A DNA stretch of 64,000 nucleotides from Dipteris shenzhenensis (lineage: Eukaryota > Polypodiophyta > Polypodiopsida > Gleicheniales), in the NCBI GenBank assembly GCA_047967505.1, contig CM106540.1; one strand, 5' to 3'. Shown here in pieces: positions 48,236 to 58,332 of the stretch; the first letter of the stretch is position 1; each line of letters opens with the position of its first letter. Position numbers and translations under genes: made by a program. The notes below the pieces were generated by a model. It did not search any database. It saw nothing but the letters and a program-made list of their open reading frames with translations, and was not told the DNA's origin.

Positions 48236-49745
48236 TCAATCGAGATGCATGATTTGGAAATCCAAGGCATCCTGATAGCGTTGAATATCCATCTCTATAC
48301 CATATATCATGGTGTCCCAAACTTTTTTATCAGTGCCCTTCGCCAAAGAGACCACATATTTATGGGCACTGGGACTCTCAGGCAATTTTAATTTCTTAAC
48401 TAATGAGTAGTTTAAGAAATTATGTGTTGCACTATCATTGACCATCACTCTTACTCTTTGTCCCTTAATTTTTCCATGCATTCTCATCAAATCATGAGGA
48501 CCAAATGTGCACTGCCACATTGCTGATGATAGACAGCACATGTGGGTGCTATCCTCATGATAGACCTCTACCTCAGTGTACTTTTCAATACCATTAAGCG
48601 GTAACACTTGCACTGCATGCACTTGTTTTTGTGGAGTTCTATTTGGGGCTTTAGCTCCCGCTGGTTTATTTTTAGGACAGTTCCAAGCAGCATGGTCTTT
48701 GCCCAGACATTTGAAGCAAATATTTTCTTGCTTGGCCCTTTCATAATCCTCTTTCTTCAAGAGAGGATAATTTTGTGTATGAGGTTTCTTAGGTGGTGCC
48801 TGAGGAACCTCCTTCTTAAAGTGCCCCTTCCTTTTCAAATTGGAAAATTTATTGAACTTTGGAAAAAACCTGTTTGCTTCGAAGTTCCAATTATGAATTT
48901 CCGCATCGTATCATCATATATTTGGGCATACTTAATGGCTTCCTCAAAGGTTTTTGGAGAATTTCTTTCACCTCAACCTTATAAGTGTCTTTGAGACCTC
49001 TCATGAAACCCCTTATCTTTTGGAATTCATCAATTCCCTTCAACTTAAGGACTGCCTCCCTATAATTTGCTATGTACTAGACTAGAGTGTTTTACCCATA
49101 GTGCAATTGTCCCAAGCCTCCCACGCTCTTTCTAATTCATTTTCCGGTAAAAACTCTTTTAGGAAGGCTTGTTCAAACTCAGTCCAATATCTATGAATTT
49201 TATCACTCTCCCTGAGGCTCATCCACCATTTATAGGCTTTATTTCCAAGGGAAAGACTTGCTTCCACGACTTGATTTTCAGGAGGTGTAATCCTGAGTCG
49301 ATGAAAGTCTTGCCATTTTTGCAAGAACGTATTAATCGCATCTTCATTATGCTCCTTTTCTTCCCCATTGAAAATTGGCGGTTTTAAGTCCTTAAGGATG
49401 TTTGAGGTTTCTCTAAGTCAAGAGGTAGACCTCTCAACTTGATTAGGAGGAATCGGTGATTTTTCAGTAATAGATACCGATTGAGAATCGGCTATTTTAG
49501 TTATAGCTTCAGCTAGGGTTTTTAATGTTTCACTGATAACCCCTAACTGTGTTTCTATATTTTGCGTTCGAGTTTCAAGTTTAGTGAATCCCGCATACGG
49601 AATTCCATAATCACCATAATCTATATCCTCCATTTCTACATTATCCTCTTGAGTTTCAGTTTGTACCTCCTCATGTATTTGCTTTTCCCTTTCTAGCCCT
49701 TTCCTCGGCCCCCCTAATCATACTCTCCCTTTCTGGAGTTGACAT
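48236..49745 (-). pseudogene. Ty3/gypsy gag and protease, decayed
   Basis: Starts at an ATG at 49745. Blocks in order: a coiled N-terminal segment (ETLKTLAEAITKIAD), the gag core (EASLSLGNKAYKWWMSL, FLPENELERAW), a zinc knuckle CFKCLGKDHAAWNC (~48715), and a protease-like domain whose active site reads NDSATHNF where the family has DSGATHNF. The catalytic Asp is thus replaced or displaced. Several frame breaks occur around 48840-49080 and 49330-49420. Confidence 0.85.
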
Positions 49746-50690
49746 TTTAAAAATGTATATTTTCCAGAAAATGTAAAGCAAAGCGCTTTATGTGAGAGAG
49801 AAAAATATGATGCCCACTTCCCTGGTATTTGTTCGATGGTCTTGAATTCGTCTTCGCGCTTTCTTCGATCCACGATTCTTCAATCCCGCTTCTTCCATTT
49901 CCCTCGATGTAGAAATTCTAAATCTTCGATGCCTTCTTCTTCTTTCAATTTGGCGAGGCTAAGGAGTTTTGGAAGAAGAGGAGGGTGAAAAGACTTTGAA
50001 AAGAGAGGAGGGCTTTAGACTTTAGAAAGGGGTATAAAGAGAAAGGTGAGATTTTTTAAATTTTTTTAAAATAAAGAGCCTTTGAATGATGTGACCTTCT
50101 CAAAACTCTGGCAGAGCTACAAAATGAAGACGATAAATGGACGAAACTATGGGCAGAGTCTTCTATCAAGTCGCTGAAGCTGCTGTGCAGGAGTTTTTTT
50201 TTTAAAACTACAAGAAGCTCTAAGAGAGAACACGCACCGCAGTGAGAGGTAAGAAGGAGATTAAAGGAGGTAGTCTCTATGCCATCGCAGTGAGAGGTAA
50301 GAAGGAGGTTAAAGGAGGTAGTCTCTGCACCGTCGCTTAGAACAAGAGGCTCTATGTAGTCCTCTGGAGCTTTAACTCATGAGAGAGAGCATGCACTGCG
50401 TGGTCTTCCAACCCATTCTAGTCTTTGCACCGTCGCTCAGAACAAACGGTTCTAACTCTGATTCCGCAAGAATGATGACGGCGATCAGCTTCCTCATGGC
50501 AATTACTTCAATCTCGTTTCAAGTCGTTTGGTTGCGTCGTTGCAACAACTGATAGCCGCACGGCTCTCCACCGAAAGATCAAAAGTGCTCTTATTCTATG
50601 CCACACAAAATTATGCTTCGCAAAGCGTGCGGCCATCCATTTTGGCCATCAGCTGAGCGTCAATTCTTCATCAATTACGAATCTCAACTT
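49746..50690 (-). other. Gypsy 5' untranslated leader
   Basis: Lies between the primer site and gag. A ~60-bp unit (CGCAGTGAGAGGTAAGAAGG) is tandemly repeated at about 50237-50345. No gene. Confidence 0.6.
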
Positions 50691-50706
50691 GGCTCTAGTA
50701 CTAATT
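50691..50706 (-). promoter_or_regulatory. Gypsy primer binding site, degenerate
   Basis: AATTAGTACTAGAGCC on the - strand directly after the 5' LTR resembles TTGGTATCAGAGCC with changes. Confidence 0.6.
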
Positions 50707-51047
50707 TGACACCACCGTAAAGAGGGCCCAATTTGAATTCTCCACCTAGCCACGACTTTCTAGAGTGCTCCCTCTTCCTTGTTGCCCTCGACTCCCTTGT
50801 TTCTTCTCTTTCCTTTTTTGGAGCCTCTCTCTGGAAGCCTCCCCTGAACCCAGTGCATGCCATGTGGTCTTCCTATAATGCCAAGTGTCATTTCTAAGGT
50901 CCTCACCCTTTTAACCCCTCTTGGCATCCCTCTTAATGCTAGATCTAGTTTGCCTAGGCATTAATTTGTGTGTCCATCGTTGCACTATCAAGCCCTCTAG
51001 CTTCCCGCCTTATACCATGGTCGCACAGTATTATAGTTGACGTAACA
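50707..51047 (-). repeat. Gypsy 5' LTR (341 bp)
   Basis: On the - strand it runs from TGTTACGTCAACTATAATAC to GGTGTCA, with TG...CA ends. It is bounded inside by the primer site. The matching 3' LTR survives only as 55 bp. Confidence 0.75.
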
Positions 51048-51764
51048 AACAATTTGTTGATGACACTAATTTAACACCCCAGAACGACATCTAATCGGTA
51101 GAAGGAGGCGACTCAAGGATGAAGGACGGATCCCACAATTGAATAGAGAGAGAGGATGATTTGTAATAGTTTGAGTGCCGTTTTGAACTACTTCAGTTGC
51201 CATTTTTGGTTTTTCAAAGAGAAGACCATACATCCATTACGGAGGAAACGGATGCTCATGACGTTCAGACTCTTCCTCATCTAGAAATTACAAACCCACC
51301 CTCCCAAAAAAACTACCAGAGGCCGTGGGCCATGGATATAGCCAATGACCGCACAAGAGCAAAGCCATTTTGTCATTTTGTTTAGCATACCATTGTGAAC
51401 TTTTATTGTGGGGAACTTACCTTTACTTTCATCTTGTCAAATACTTGCTTCATCTTTTTCGAGTGTTCCGGTACCTTTGGGAGCATCCATTTCTTCTTGC
51501 TCTAGGATCTGGAAGATCTTTTTTGATCGGGGGGTAAGCATCTCCCAGGTTGTTTGCTTTGGGACTGGAGGGGCTTTAAAAAGGCTTCTGCTTCCTCCCT
51601 GGACAACGCTATCATAGGATTCCCTCGCTGGCACTTCTAGCACAAGCTTCCCTTTTGTGTATTCTAGTGCGTGACGGAGGACTTGGGGGCTCCATTGGCT
51701 AGGCGACTCTGACTAGGTGTTGAAAACGTATGAACCATTGTTGCACTTTGTATTCTGCTCTCAA
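51048..51764. other. Unassigned DNA right of the gypsy element
   Basis: Two short frames (51197-51385 +, 51437-51643 -) read loosely as protein; the - one includes TWEMLTPRSKKIFQILEQEE. No family recognised and no gene supported. Confidence 0.3.
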
Positions 51765-51945
51765 TTGTAAGAATGAGTGAATGTAAGTGCAAATCATTCA
51801 TTCACATTCTCCTAAAGGGATATAAAATATTCTTTCAAATGAAAGTGTAAGAATGAGTGAATGTAAATGGAAATCATTCATTCACATTCTATGGAAAGAA
51901 TATTCAATATTCATTCAAAAGAAAGTGTAAGAATGTTAAAAATTT
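51765..51945. repeat. ~80-bp tandem duplication
   Basis: 'GTAAGAATGAGTGAATGTAA...AAATCATTCATTCACATTCT' occurs at 51767 and 51848. Each copy also contains an inverted pair, GAATGAGTGAATG / CATTCATTCACATTC. Confidence 0.85.
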
Positions 51946-52496
51946 TAATTAATTCAAACAAAGAAGTAACAATTTTAATTCAAACAAAGAATTAACAATT
52001 ATAATTCACTTTCAAAGGAAAACTTTAGACACTCTCGCCAAGTAAAAAGACTAAAACAACAAACACCTCAATAAGACAAGCAAACCCACGCTAAGAATTC
52101 AAACAAGACCCACAATCACAACTCATATAGGAGACCTAAGGCTCTCAACAAGCAAACAAACACACAAAAACAACTCACAAAAGGGATCTTAGGCACTCAA
52201 CAAAGAGACCCTTGAGCTCCCACATACAAAAACAAATCCATTTTTATTCGGACCTTCCAGATTGTTTTGCAACCTTAGAGGGTCTTCCTTCTTTACTTTT
52301 CCTTCTTTGATCTCTTCTGCTAGGCTATAGAACCAAGCATGAGATACATTGAAATGGTGTGTAGCTAGCTTAAATAGAAGAATAGAAGAAAGTATTCGGA
52401 CTTATACATGTTTATTTGATAAAAGTATTCGTACGAATACTTATTTGTACGAATACGTTTGGATGACGTATCGATTTATTAAAAAAATGTGGCATG
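51946..52496. other. AT-rich intergenic DNA with a perfect palindrome
   Basis: GTATTCGTACGAATAC at 52425-52440 is a perfect 16-bp palindrome, with half-site relatives at 52391 and 52447. Otherwise nothing seen. Confidence 0.5.
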
Positions 52497-52900
52497 TTAG
52501 TGTTTTTTTGCCCAACTTTGACCAAAACTAAGAAAGTTTTTTGGTGCGGCCTTGAACTTTATTGAGAGTATTCTGAGAGCATCAACCTTGACCGTACTTC
52601 CTTGTAGTTCCCGAATGTCACTTTCGTCTAAATGTAAGGTGAATTTAAGGAGTGGAGGGGCAAGATTCGGACTATCTTCAGTTCCTTGCATGTCAACATC
52701 AACATGACTATTAGTGTCCACAGCATGGTTGTTCACGAGTCCCTATGCCCCTGGACCTCCGTGACTAGTTCCATTCCCTTTAGCTGAACTAGCAGAGACC
52801 CTATCTCCTCCGCCATTGCTAGTAGAGGCCATTATAGTCTTGAGGAGTCTCACATGCTTTGAGGGTTGATGCGAGTCTTTTCCCATCAGTTGAGGATTGA
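52497..52900 (-). pseudogene. Unrecognised small - strand reading frame
   Basis: From MASTSNGGGDRVS (52832) through one stop at 52743 to 52497 it reads as a Ser/Gly-rich start followed by LLKFTLHLDESDIRELQG and KVDALRILSIKFKAAPKNF. It resembles the start of a gag-like or host protein, but I cannot assign it. Confidence 0.25.
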
Positions 52901-53072
52901 GACAAGGAGGGCGACAGGTACACCTAGAGAGCAACATGGATTTGTAAGATTATGCATGCTAGACAAGGTCAAGACAAATGACATTTTCTATTTATCTGCT
53001 CAGCCTACTATGAGATCCGAGGATGGTACCACTGCCCCTTATAGGAGGGGCATGTTTTTGGCCCACTTTCAT

Positions 53073-53160
53073 GCTTGGTCCACTTCCATGATCAGGTCTG
53101 CATTGGGCTCTATCTGCTTGGTCCACTTCCATGATCAGGTCTGCATTGGGCTCTATCTGC
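53073..53160. repeat. 43-bp tandem duplication
   Basis: 'GCTTGGTCCACTTCCATGAT...GGGCTCTATCT' is present twice (53073, 53116), apparently identical. Confidence 0.92.
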
Positions 53161-53550
53161 TTGAAATGCAACGACACAGAGATATGCTACTGCGATAGAT
53201 CAGAGAGCAGCAGTAGAAGGCTACTGAGGCAGATTGAGCACATGACATGTCACAGATTACTATGCATTTGAGTCGGCTCCAGGATACAGTGGGGTGAAGG
53301 AGGAGGAGATAGCTGATATGAGGGTAGTATGGATCAATAGAGAGGGCTGACACGACTCTCTCGAGCAAGGGGCACAGAGACCTAACCCGACATGAAGAGG
53401 GATCAGAACACATACCATCGAGGTCTGGCCTATCTTAGTCCTCCTCAAAGGGCCCTAGCCTCTACCCTTTGCTTTTGGCCCTTAAGGCTTGTATGCGTTT
53501 TTTTTGCTTGGTGTACTTTGTTGCATAGGCCCCTGAGGCCTCCCAAGGAT
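53161..53550. other. Unassigned intergenic DNA
   Basis: No supported gene. Confidence 0.4.
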
Positions 53551-53576
53551 GTTCTCTCTCTCTCTCTCTCTCTCTG
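53551..53576. repeat. (TC)n microsatellite
   Basis: Thirteen or so CT dinucleotides in a row. Confidence 0.95.
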
Positions 53577-53660
53577 GGCCAATCATGTAGTGGTTGGAGG
53601 TGAAGTGGGCGGCCAGACACAAAGGTTTTGTGTTAGTCTCCGGGTCCTTCTTATTTCACA

Positions 53661-53880
53661 AACTAGGATGACAACCCATCGCACCACCTCTTGGAGGATG
53701 GTTGGCTGCTAGCGGGTGGTGTGAACCCAACCTTAGGGTCATTCCTTTTGTGATGCTCTCCTTATGCAAGAAGAACAAGATTCCATGACTGCAAAAGAGG
53801 AAGGGAAGATTAGGTTGTGGGTTCACACCACCTGTTGGCCATCCTCTAAAAGAGTAGTGTGAAGGGTTGTCATCCTAGTT
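53661..53880. mobile_element. Foldback / MITE-like inverted repeat, ~220 bp
   Basis: Arms 53661-53734 and 53811-53880 are imperfect reverse complements (AACTAGGATGACAACCC ... and its inverse at 53880, and GGTGGTGTGAACCCA/TGGGTTCACACCACC inside) around a 76-base loop. No coding capacity and no clear target duplication. Confidence 0.65.
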
Positions 53881-54315
53881 GGCCCAATAAGAGGCACGGT
53901 GACACAAAAGATTTGTGGCTCGATGCATGCCTTCAATTTTCCTCATGCTATGGCTATTACCCTCACACCTGTGCTCAAGTTTAGAGAGGATGACATGAAG
54001 GCCGCGCATTCCGTAGCCAACTCCTAGAGCTGCTACATCTCCTCCAAGCACACGTTGTGGCTCATTCCATCTCCTCCAACTGCTACACCAATCACACGTT
54101 GGTGACATAAATTTGTAGTGCGAGCACAACCAGCTCGAGCCAGATGACGGTGGCGGGGCCACCACACATCCTCCAATATGTGCTCTTCCATGTGCCTTAT
54201 AGACTTTAGAGCTCCTGGTCTGTGGCAAGCTGCAACTATTTGTCTCTGTAGAGCTCCTTGTCTGTGCATTTTGTAAGCTTTGCTTGTGTTTTCTGAGCTT
54301 GTGTTGAGGGTGGCT
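53881..54315. other. 5' flank of the C1-FDX-like gene
   Basis: Mixed composition. It presumably contains the promoter, but no TATA box stands out. The long - strand frame crossing it is antisense to the gene. Confidence 0.4.
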
Positions 54316-54780
54316 ATGGCGGTGAGGCTTGCATTGCGAGGATCTACAGCCCAGCGTAGCCTCTCCCACCTCTCCCCCTTCTTCATCCGTCGCTCTTCTT
54401 CTTCTTCCTCCTCCCGCCTCGTTGCTGATCGCATCGTCGACCTCACCGCCATCGACGTCGATGGCATCCGTCACCCCGTCCGTGGCCTCTCTGACCATAC
54501 CCTCCTCCGTGCCCTCACCAATCATCGCCTCATCGACCCTGCTTCCCATCGCCTCGAAGACATCTACGCTTGCACCGGTGAATGCCGCGTCATGGTCGCT
54601 ACCGAGTGGCTCGAGAAGTTGCCCCCCCGCTCCGAGGAGGAGTACGATGTCCTCTACCAGGCCAGTGAGAAGAAGAAAGTGGACGTGCACGAGCGGCTGG
54701 CCTGCCAGATCGTGCTTGCGACGGGGCTTCGAGGGATGGTCGTCGCGGTTCCCGAACCCAAAGCTTGGGACATCCCGTAA
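54316..54780 (+). CDS. C1-FDX-like mitochondrial ferredoxin-fold subunit of complex I
   Basis: An uninterrupted 154-residue frame. Residues 1-35 form a Ser/Arg-rich, acid-free start (MAVRLALRGSTAQRS) suited to a mitochondrial presequence. The rest is a 2Fe-2S ferredoxin-like fold: DRIVDLTAIDVDG, TLLRALTNHRLIDPASHRL, then Cys86, Cys90, WLEKLPPRSEEEYDVL, Cys130 and the C-terminal MVVAVPEPKAWDIP. From memory this matches the Arabidopsis At3g07480 family, known as C1-FDX, which sits in the bridge between the membrane and matrix arms of plant complex I. Only three cysteines remain of the four in a classical cluster site, as I recall for this family. I start at the second in-frame ATG; the one at 54280 adds 12 residues. 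There is no intron. The gene is far more GC-rich than its surroundings. It looks functional, though an intronless retrocopy is possible. Confidence 0.85.
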   Translation: MAVRLALRGSTAQRSLSHLSPFFIRRSSSSSSSRLVADRIVDLTAIDVDGIRHPVRGLSDHTLLRALTNHRLIDPASHRLEDIYACTGECRVMVATEWLEKLPPRSEEEYDVLYQASEKKKVDVHERLACQIVLATGLRGMVVAVPEPKAWDIP

Positions 54781-55430
54781 CCGGCAAGAGGAGATGAGTG
54801 CAATTGGATAAAGTGCTAATCTCGCTTGCTTGCTTTCTATTACCGTAGAGACGGATTGTAGGACAATTGTCGGAGATTATTAAATTTTTGAATACTTGGT
54901 CATGGGCGTTCTTATGCTCGGCTCCTGCAATGCTTTAAGTGTAGAACATGCTTGGGGTTTGAAGAATAAAAGAACCCTTTTCAAATTGTGGCCATGCTTC
55001 GATATAAAACATGCCTGGGGGAGAGGACACCCTTTGAAATTCTTATCTGGCCAACGCTCTTTTATGGTAATGCAGAGTTCTATATTCGAATCTTTCTATT
55101 CGATTCCCTGGTGAACGTAAGTGAAGATTGTGTAAAAGATGGTCTTGGCAGCATTTGCATGCCTGCTGCCCTGTTTATGTAAGGTCCTTCGATTGAATTA
55201 GTTCCCCGAATGGCCACATACCAGGGAAATTATTCCTCTTCGTGTCCTTTAACAAATCTCTCTCCATCTCATTATTCATTCCACTGTCATGGGACCAGTC
55301 CAGCTCTTGAAGTTGGAATTGCTATGTGATCAAGCACAGTGGCACACAAGGGAGATACTGCCTTGGTGCTCGTTAACCTGCAAACGACCAGACAATTCTA
55401 TGTGGAGAAACTGCCAAACAGGGTTGAAAT
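54781..55430. other. 3' flank of the C1-FDX-like gene, unassigned
   Basis: Contains two copies of an 'AACATGCnTGGGG' phrase (54945, 55008). A short + frame (TPFEILIWPTLFYGN) faintly resembles a LINE RT end, but I cannot support it. Confidence 0.3.
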
Positions 55431-55439
55431 CTTGGAAAC

Positions 55440-55960
55440 ACCACACATACCTCGTCATTTGCCATACAGACACAGATGCTGGAATTTGCAGTCAATTCTG
55501 TTATAGTCGCTTTTATTCGATCTACATCAACATCCTGTTTAGATGCCAAAGAAAAGTACAAACAGGAGGGGGAATGAGGGGCTGCCTCTTTGGTTCTCAA
55601 GACCCTATGTGAGAAAGTTAAAGGAGTCAGGTGGATGCCTTCCGATATGTCTAGAAAAAAGTATCGGAGGAAGAATTGCAAAGCTTTGTTTTTAGCCGCG
55701 TGTTATGTCCCACACAATGAATGTCTCTAACTACAAACGAGATGGAGTGAGCCATCTCTGACTTGGGAGGAGATGCAGGTGCCTTTCAGAGAGATGGGAT
55801 GTCATGATAATGGGAGGTTGCAATGCCAGAACTGCCAATGGGCAAGTTGGGAAGGAAGTGCAGAGGAGGATAATGACCTTGTATGGCACCCTTCTTCTTC
55901 TTTATATGGTCACAGTTTTTCAATTCTTCTCTGGTATTCTTGTGTTGTGGACGTACAAAT
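55440..55960 (+). pseudogene. Possible LINE endonuclease fragment
   Basis: Across several frames the + strand reads GCLFGSQDP, ALFLAACYVPHN, then MIMGGCNARTANGQVGKEVQ, which resembles the late APE-type endonuclease blocks of L1 elements (usually A-x-Y-x-P and GDFNAR). The active Asp-Phe-Asn is Gly-Cys-Asn here. Evidence is weak because of frameshifts. Confidence 0.4.
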
Positions 55961-56073
55961 ATAAGATTAGGAATAAGGTGAGCTGCATATTTAACATGTT
56001 CAAGGTAAATCTCCTTCTTAGTCTACCTACATTCAGGTGGTTTTATATCATTACATCAGCAAAGGGGCCATAA

Positions 56074-56413
56074 ACACAGTTAAATCTAAATCAGAAGTAT
56101 CGAGGCCATGTAGGGTTGTGGCAGCAGCAAAATGAAATGAAGAGGGGGGCAGCAACCTATTAAAGGCTCCCGAAGGCTCATCAGATGTAGAGAATCAGTA
56201 CGTTTTCTAGTTCCGGTATATGGTGACAGCCTGCCCAGTGCCAGTAGAAGGGATATGCGGCACAATTGTCAGATGCTGATACGCGGTGCATGGTGTATAT
56301 ATGCCCACAAGATAGCCTTCTCTTCCCTCCTATGGTGCAGGTTGTCCTCCCCATGTCCTCCCGCTATGGGGTTTCATAGGTGAGAGGGGACCAGTAAATC
56401 CTAAGACACCCTC
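56074..56413. other. Unassigned DNA
   Basis: No supported gene or repeat. Confidence 0.4.
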
Positions 56414-57105
56414 TCAAGAACCACCTGTTGGCCAACACCACGTGTCGATGCCGATTGCTCCCTCAGAAGAGCTCTTTGGAACAGTTTGAGGGCATCCTCG
56501 AATCTGCTGAACTTGAACACAGGTGTCAGCCATGCAGCACGGACCTCCTATGGCATTGCAAATTCCGGTCATGAACATGCCAGTCTCCCATGTAGTCCAG
56601 GTATCTCTGTTGCGTACATCGACGAAGTCACCTTCTCGTAAACTCTGCAAATGGGAAGGCCATCCTTCAAATGAAAAATGATGATCTAGCTGTACAGCAT
56701 GACATAGCACCATACACTTGACATCAATCTGGTACCATCCGCAACTTGGTTCATAAAACCTCATATAGTGATCCCCCAGTGGCTGCTCCACATTAATGCC
56801 CACTGGTAGGAATCCTTCAAGCTGACTCTGGAACTGCAAAATCCTCTTGGATTTCCCATGGGTATATGGAGACTCCTGCAATCTGTTGGAACCCAAGTTT
56901 CCATCCCAGAGGCTCTAACCAGATCACCCACAGCTCCTTCCAACGTCTTGCAACCACTTTCCCTTTCTGTACGGAAGGTTTTCACCCTCTGTTCTCTGCA
57001 TACCTGCGAACTCCTGTGCAAACCCCAAAGTCTCCAATGAAATAAATAGAGGAACTCAGCTTGGTTTTGCTTGCCATTACAGTAAGCTAGGTACCTCCCC
57101 AAAGT
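56414..57105 (-). other. Unrecognised - strand coding-like region
   Basis: Two overlapping frames (57102-56761 and 56896-56414) have protein-like composition: GRYLAYCNGKQNQAEFLYLF, GDHYMRFYEPSCGWYQIDVK and SLREGDFVDVRNRDTW. They may be one gene split by a frameshift or an intron near 56880. I do not recognise the family. Confidence 0.3.
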
Positions 57106-57113
57106 GGCATCTA

Positions 57114-57220
57114 TTGGAAGACACTGTAACTTTGACTCATGCTTCCACTGACAACCTTGAGCACATCAAGCTCCACTTTGTGGTAATGGCCTCATCCTCA
57201 AGTTCAGCGTGCAACTATGC
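57114..57220 (+). pseudogene. Small reading frame interrupted by the gag-only LTR element, 5' part
   Basis: A + frame from an ATG at 57114 runs in frame into the target site tatgc. Across the element it continues in frame at 61503 (AILHLYHKGQIYGPFF) to a TAA at 61618, giving about 75 codons if the insertion and one target copy are ignored. The chance of such a frame by accident is not negligible, so its status as a gene is unproven. Confidence 0.3.
57216..57220. repeat. Target site duplication tatgc, left copy
   Basis: Matches 61498-61502 exactly and directly abuts the element. Confidence 0.9.
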
Positions 57221-57789
57221 TGTGAAGAACCAGCCTTCTCAAGAATGCAAATGTGTGCAATGCATGCAGAATTTGAATGCCAATTGGCCCTCCAATGGGG
57301 AAGAGCGCCCTCGTGAGAGTACTTGTTTCTATTTACAACCTACATGCAAGGTGGGAGAGATGGCGGATGAATGCAAGGTGAATGAAGAATGCGATGTGAG
57401 ATTCACAATGAAAGGGTGATACTCTTTCATTAATGTCCTTTGAGATCACTCAAGTTCCATCTTCCCATTTACACCTACCCTTAGCCTATGACCCATGCAT
57501 TTATCATTCAATGCACCTTAATGCACCCTTCCTTTCCTATTGCCTCTACGACCTAGACACGTGTGTGCACATTTTTATTAATAGAATAGGTATCACATGT
57601 CCAAATTCGCTGCTGTTTGAAACAGTGGCTCCAGCTCGACTAGTCCTATCTACTGAGATGATTCACCGCCATAACAAATCGGTCGGTGTCCATCATAAAT
57701 ACAAATACATGTTACACCATTGGCGTATAATATATAATAAGGTTTTAATGTCTACTAATCACGGATTAGTGATTTCTCTTGTCATGACA
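57221..57789 (-). repeat. 3' LTR of the gag-only element
   Basis: On the - strand it starts TGTCATGACAAG and ends GTTCTTCACA. It is preceded by the purine tract GCAGGAGGGAG (57790-57800). Confidence 0.93.
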
Positions 57790-58332
57790 CTCCCTCCTGC
57801 TTGAATGGGCAGAAGTCCTCTTCTGGATCCTCTCGTCTCTTTCTCTTGCGTACGCTTCTCTTTTACTTCTGCATTTGCATCTCCTATTCTGCAAATAGTC
57901 TTATCTTGGTAGTACACGATCTCTTCTGAATCAGAACTTAAATCTCATCTTCAAGTTCTGGTTCCTCTTGATGCTGAGTATTCAAAATGCAGAAGTACCA
58001 CTGCAGTGCCTCTTCAATATCTCTTCATACTCAAAACTCTCTTTTGAATACCAAGCTGTTGAAATCTCTTTATAGTAACCTGCTCAATAAGCTAAAACAC
58101 ATTCTTAACAAACTGGTCAGTATTCAAAAGATGTTCTCTCACCCAAATGTGTTATTGAACTAGGCAGACCTTGGCTATAGATGATTTTGCAATGGAGAGC
58201 TTCTTAATCTAGAGAGACTATAGATCATCACTGTCCTTTTCGAACTCTTCTATTTCAGCCCTATTCATCCTATTAGACGCTCTACACGGAGAGAAATATT
58301 TATTCTCTGTCCATACTTTACAATGAATTTGC
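57790..58332. other. Internal non-coding region of the gag-only element
   Basis: Lies between gag and the 3' LTR, where pol would be expected. No RT, RNase H or integrase motif could be found. Confidence 0.7.

Noticed and set aside
53875-54690. 271-codon - strand open frame
   Set aside because: It is the antisense shadow of the GC-rich C1-FDX-like gene and has no domain of its own.
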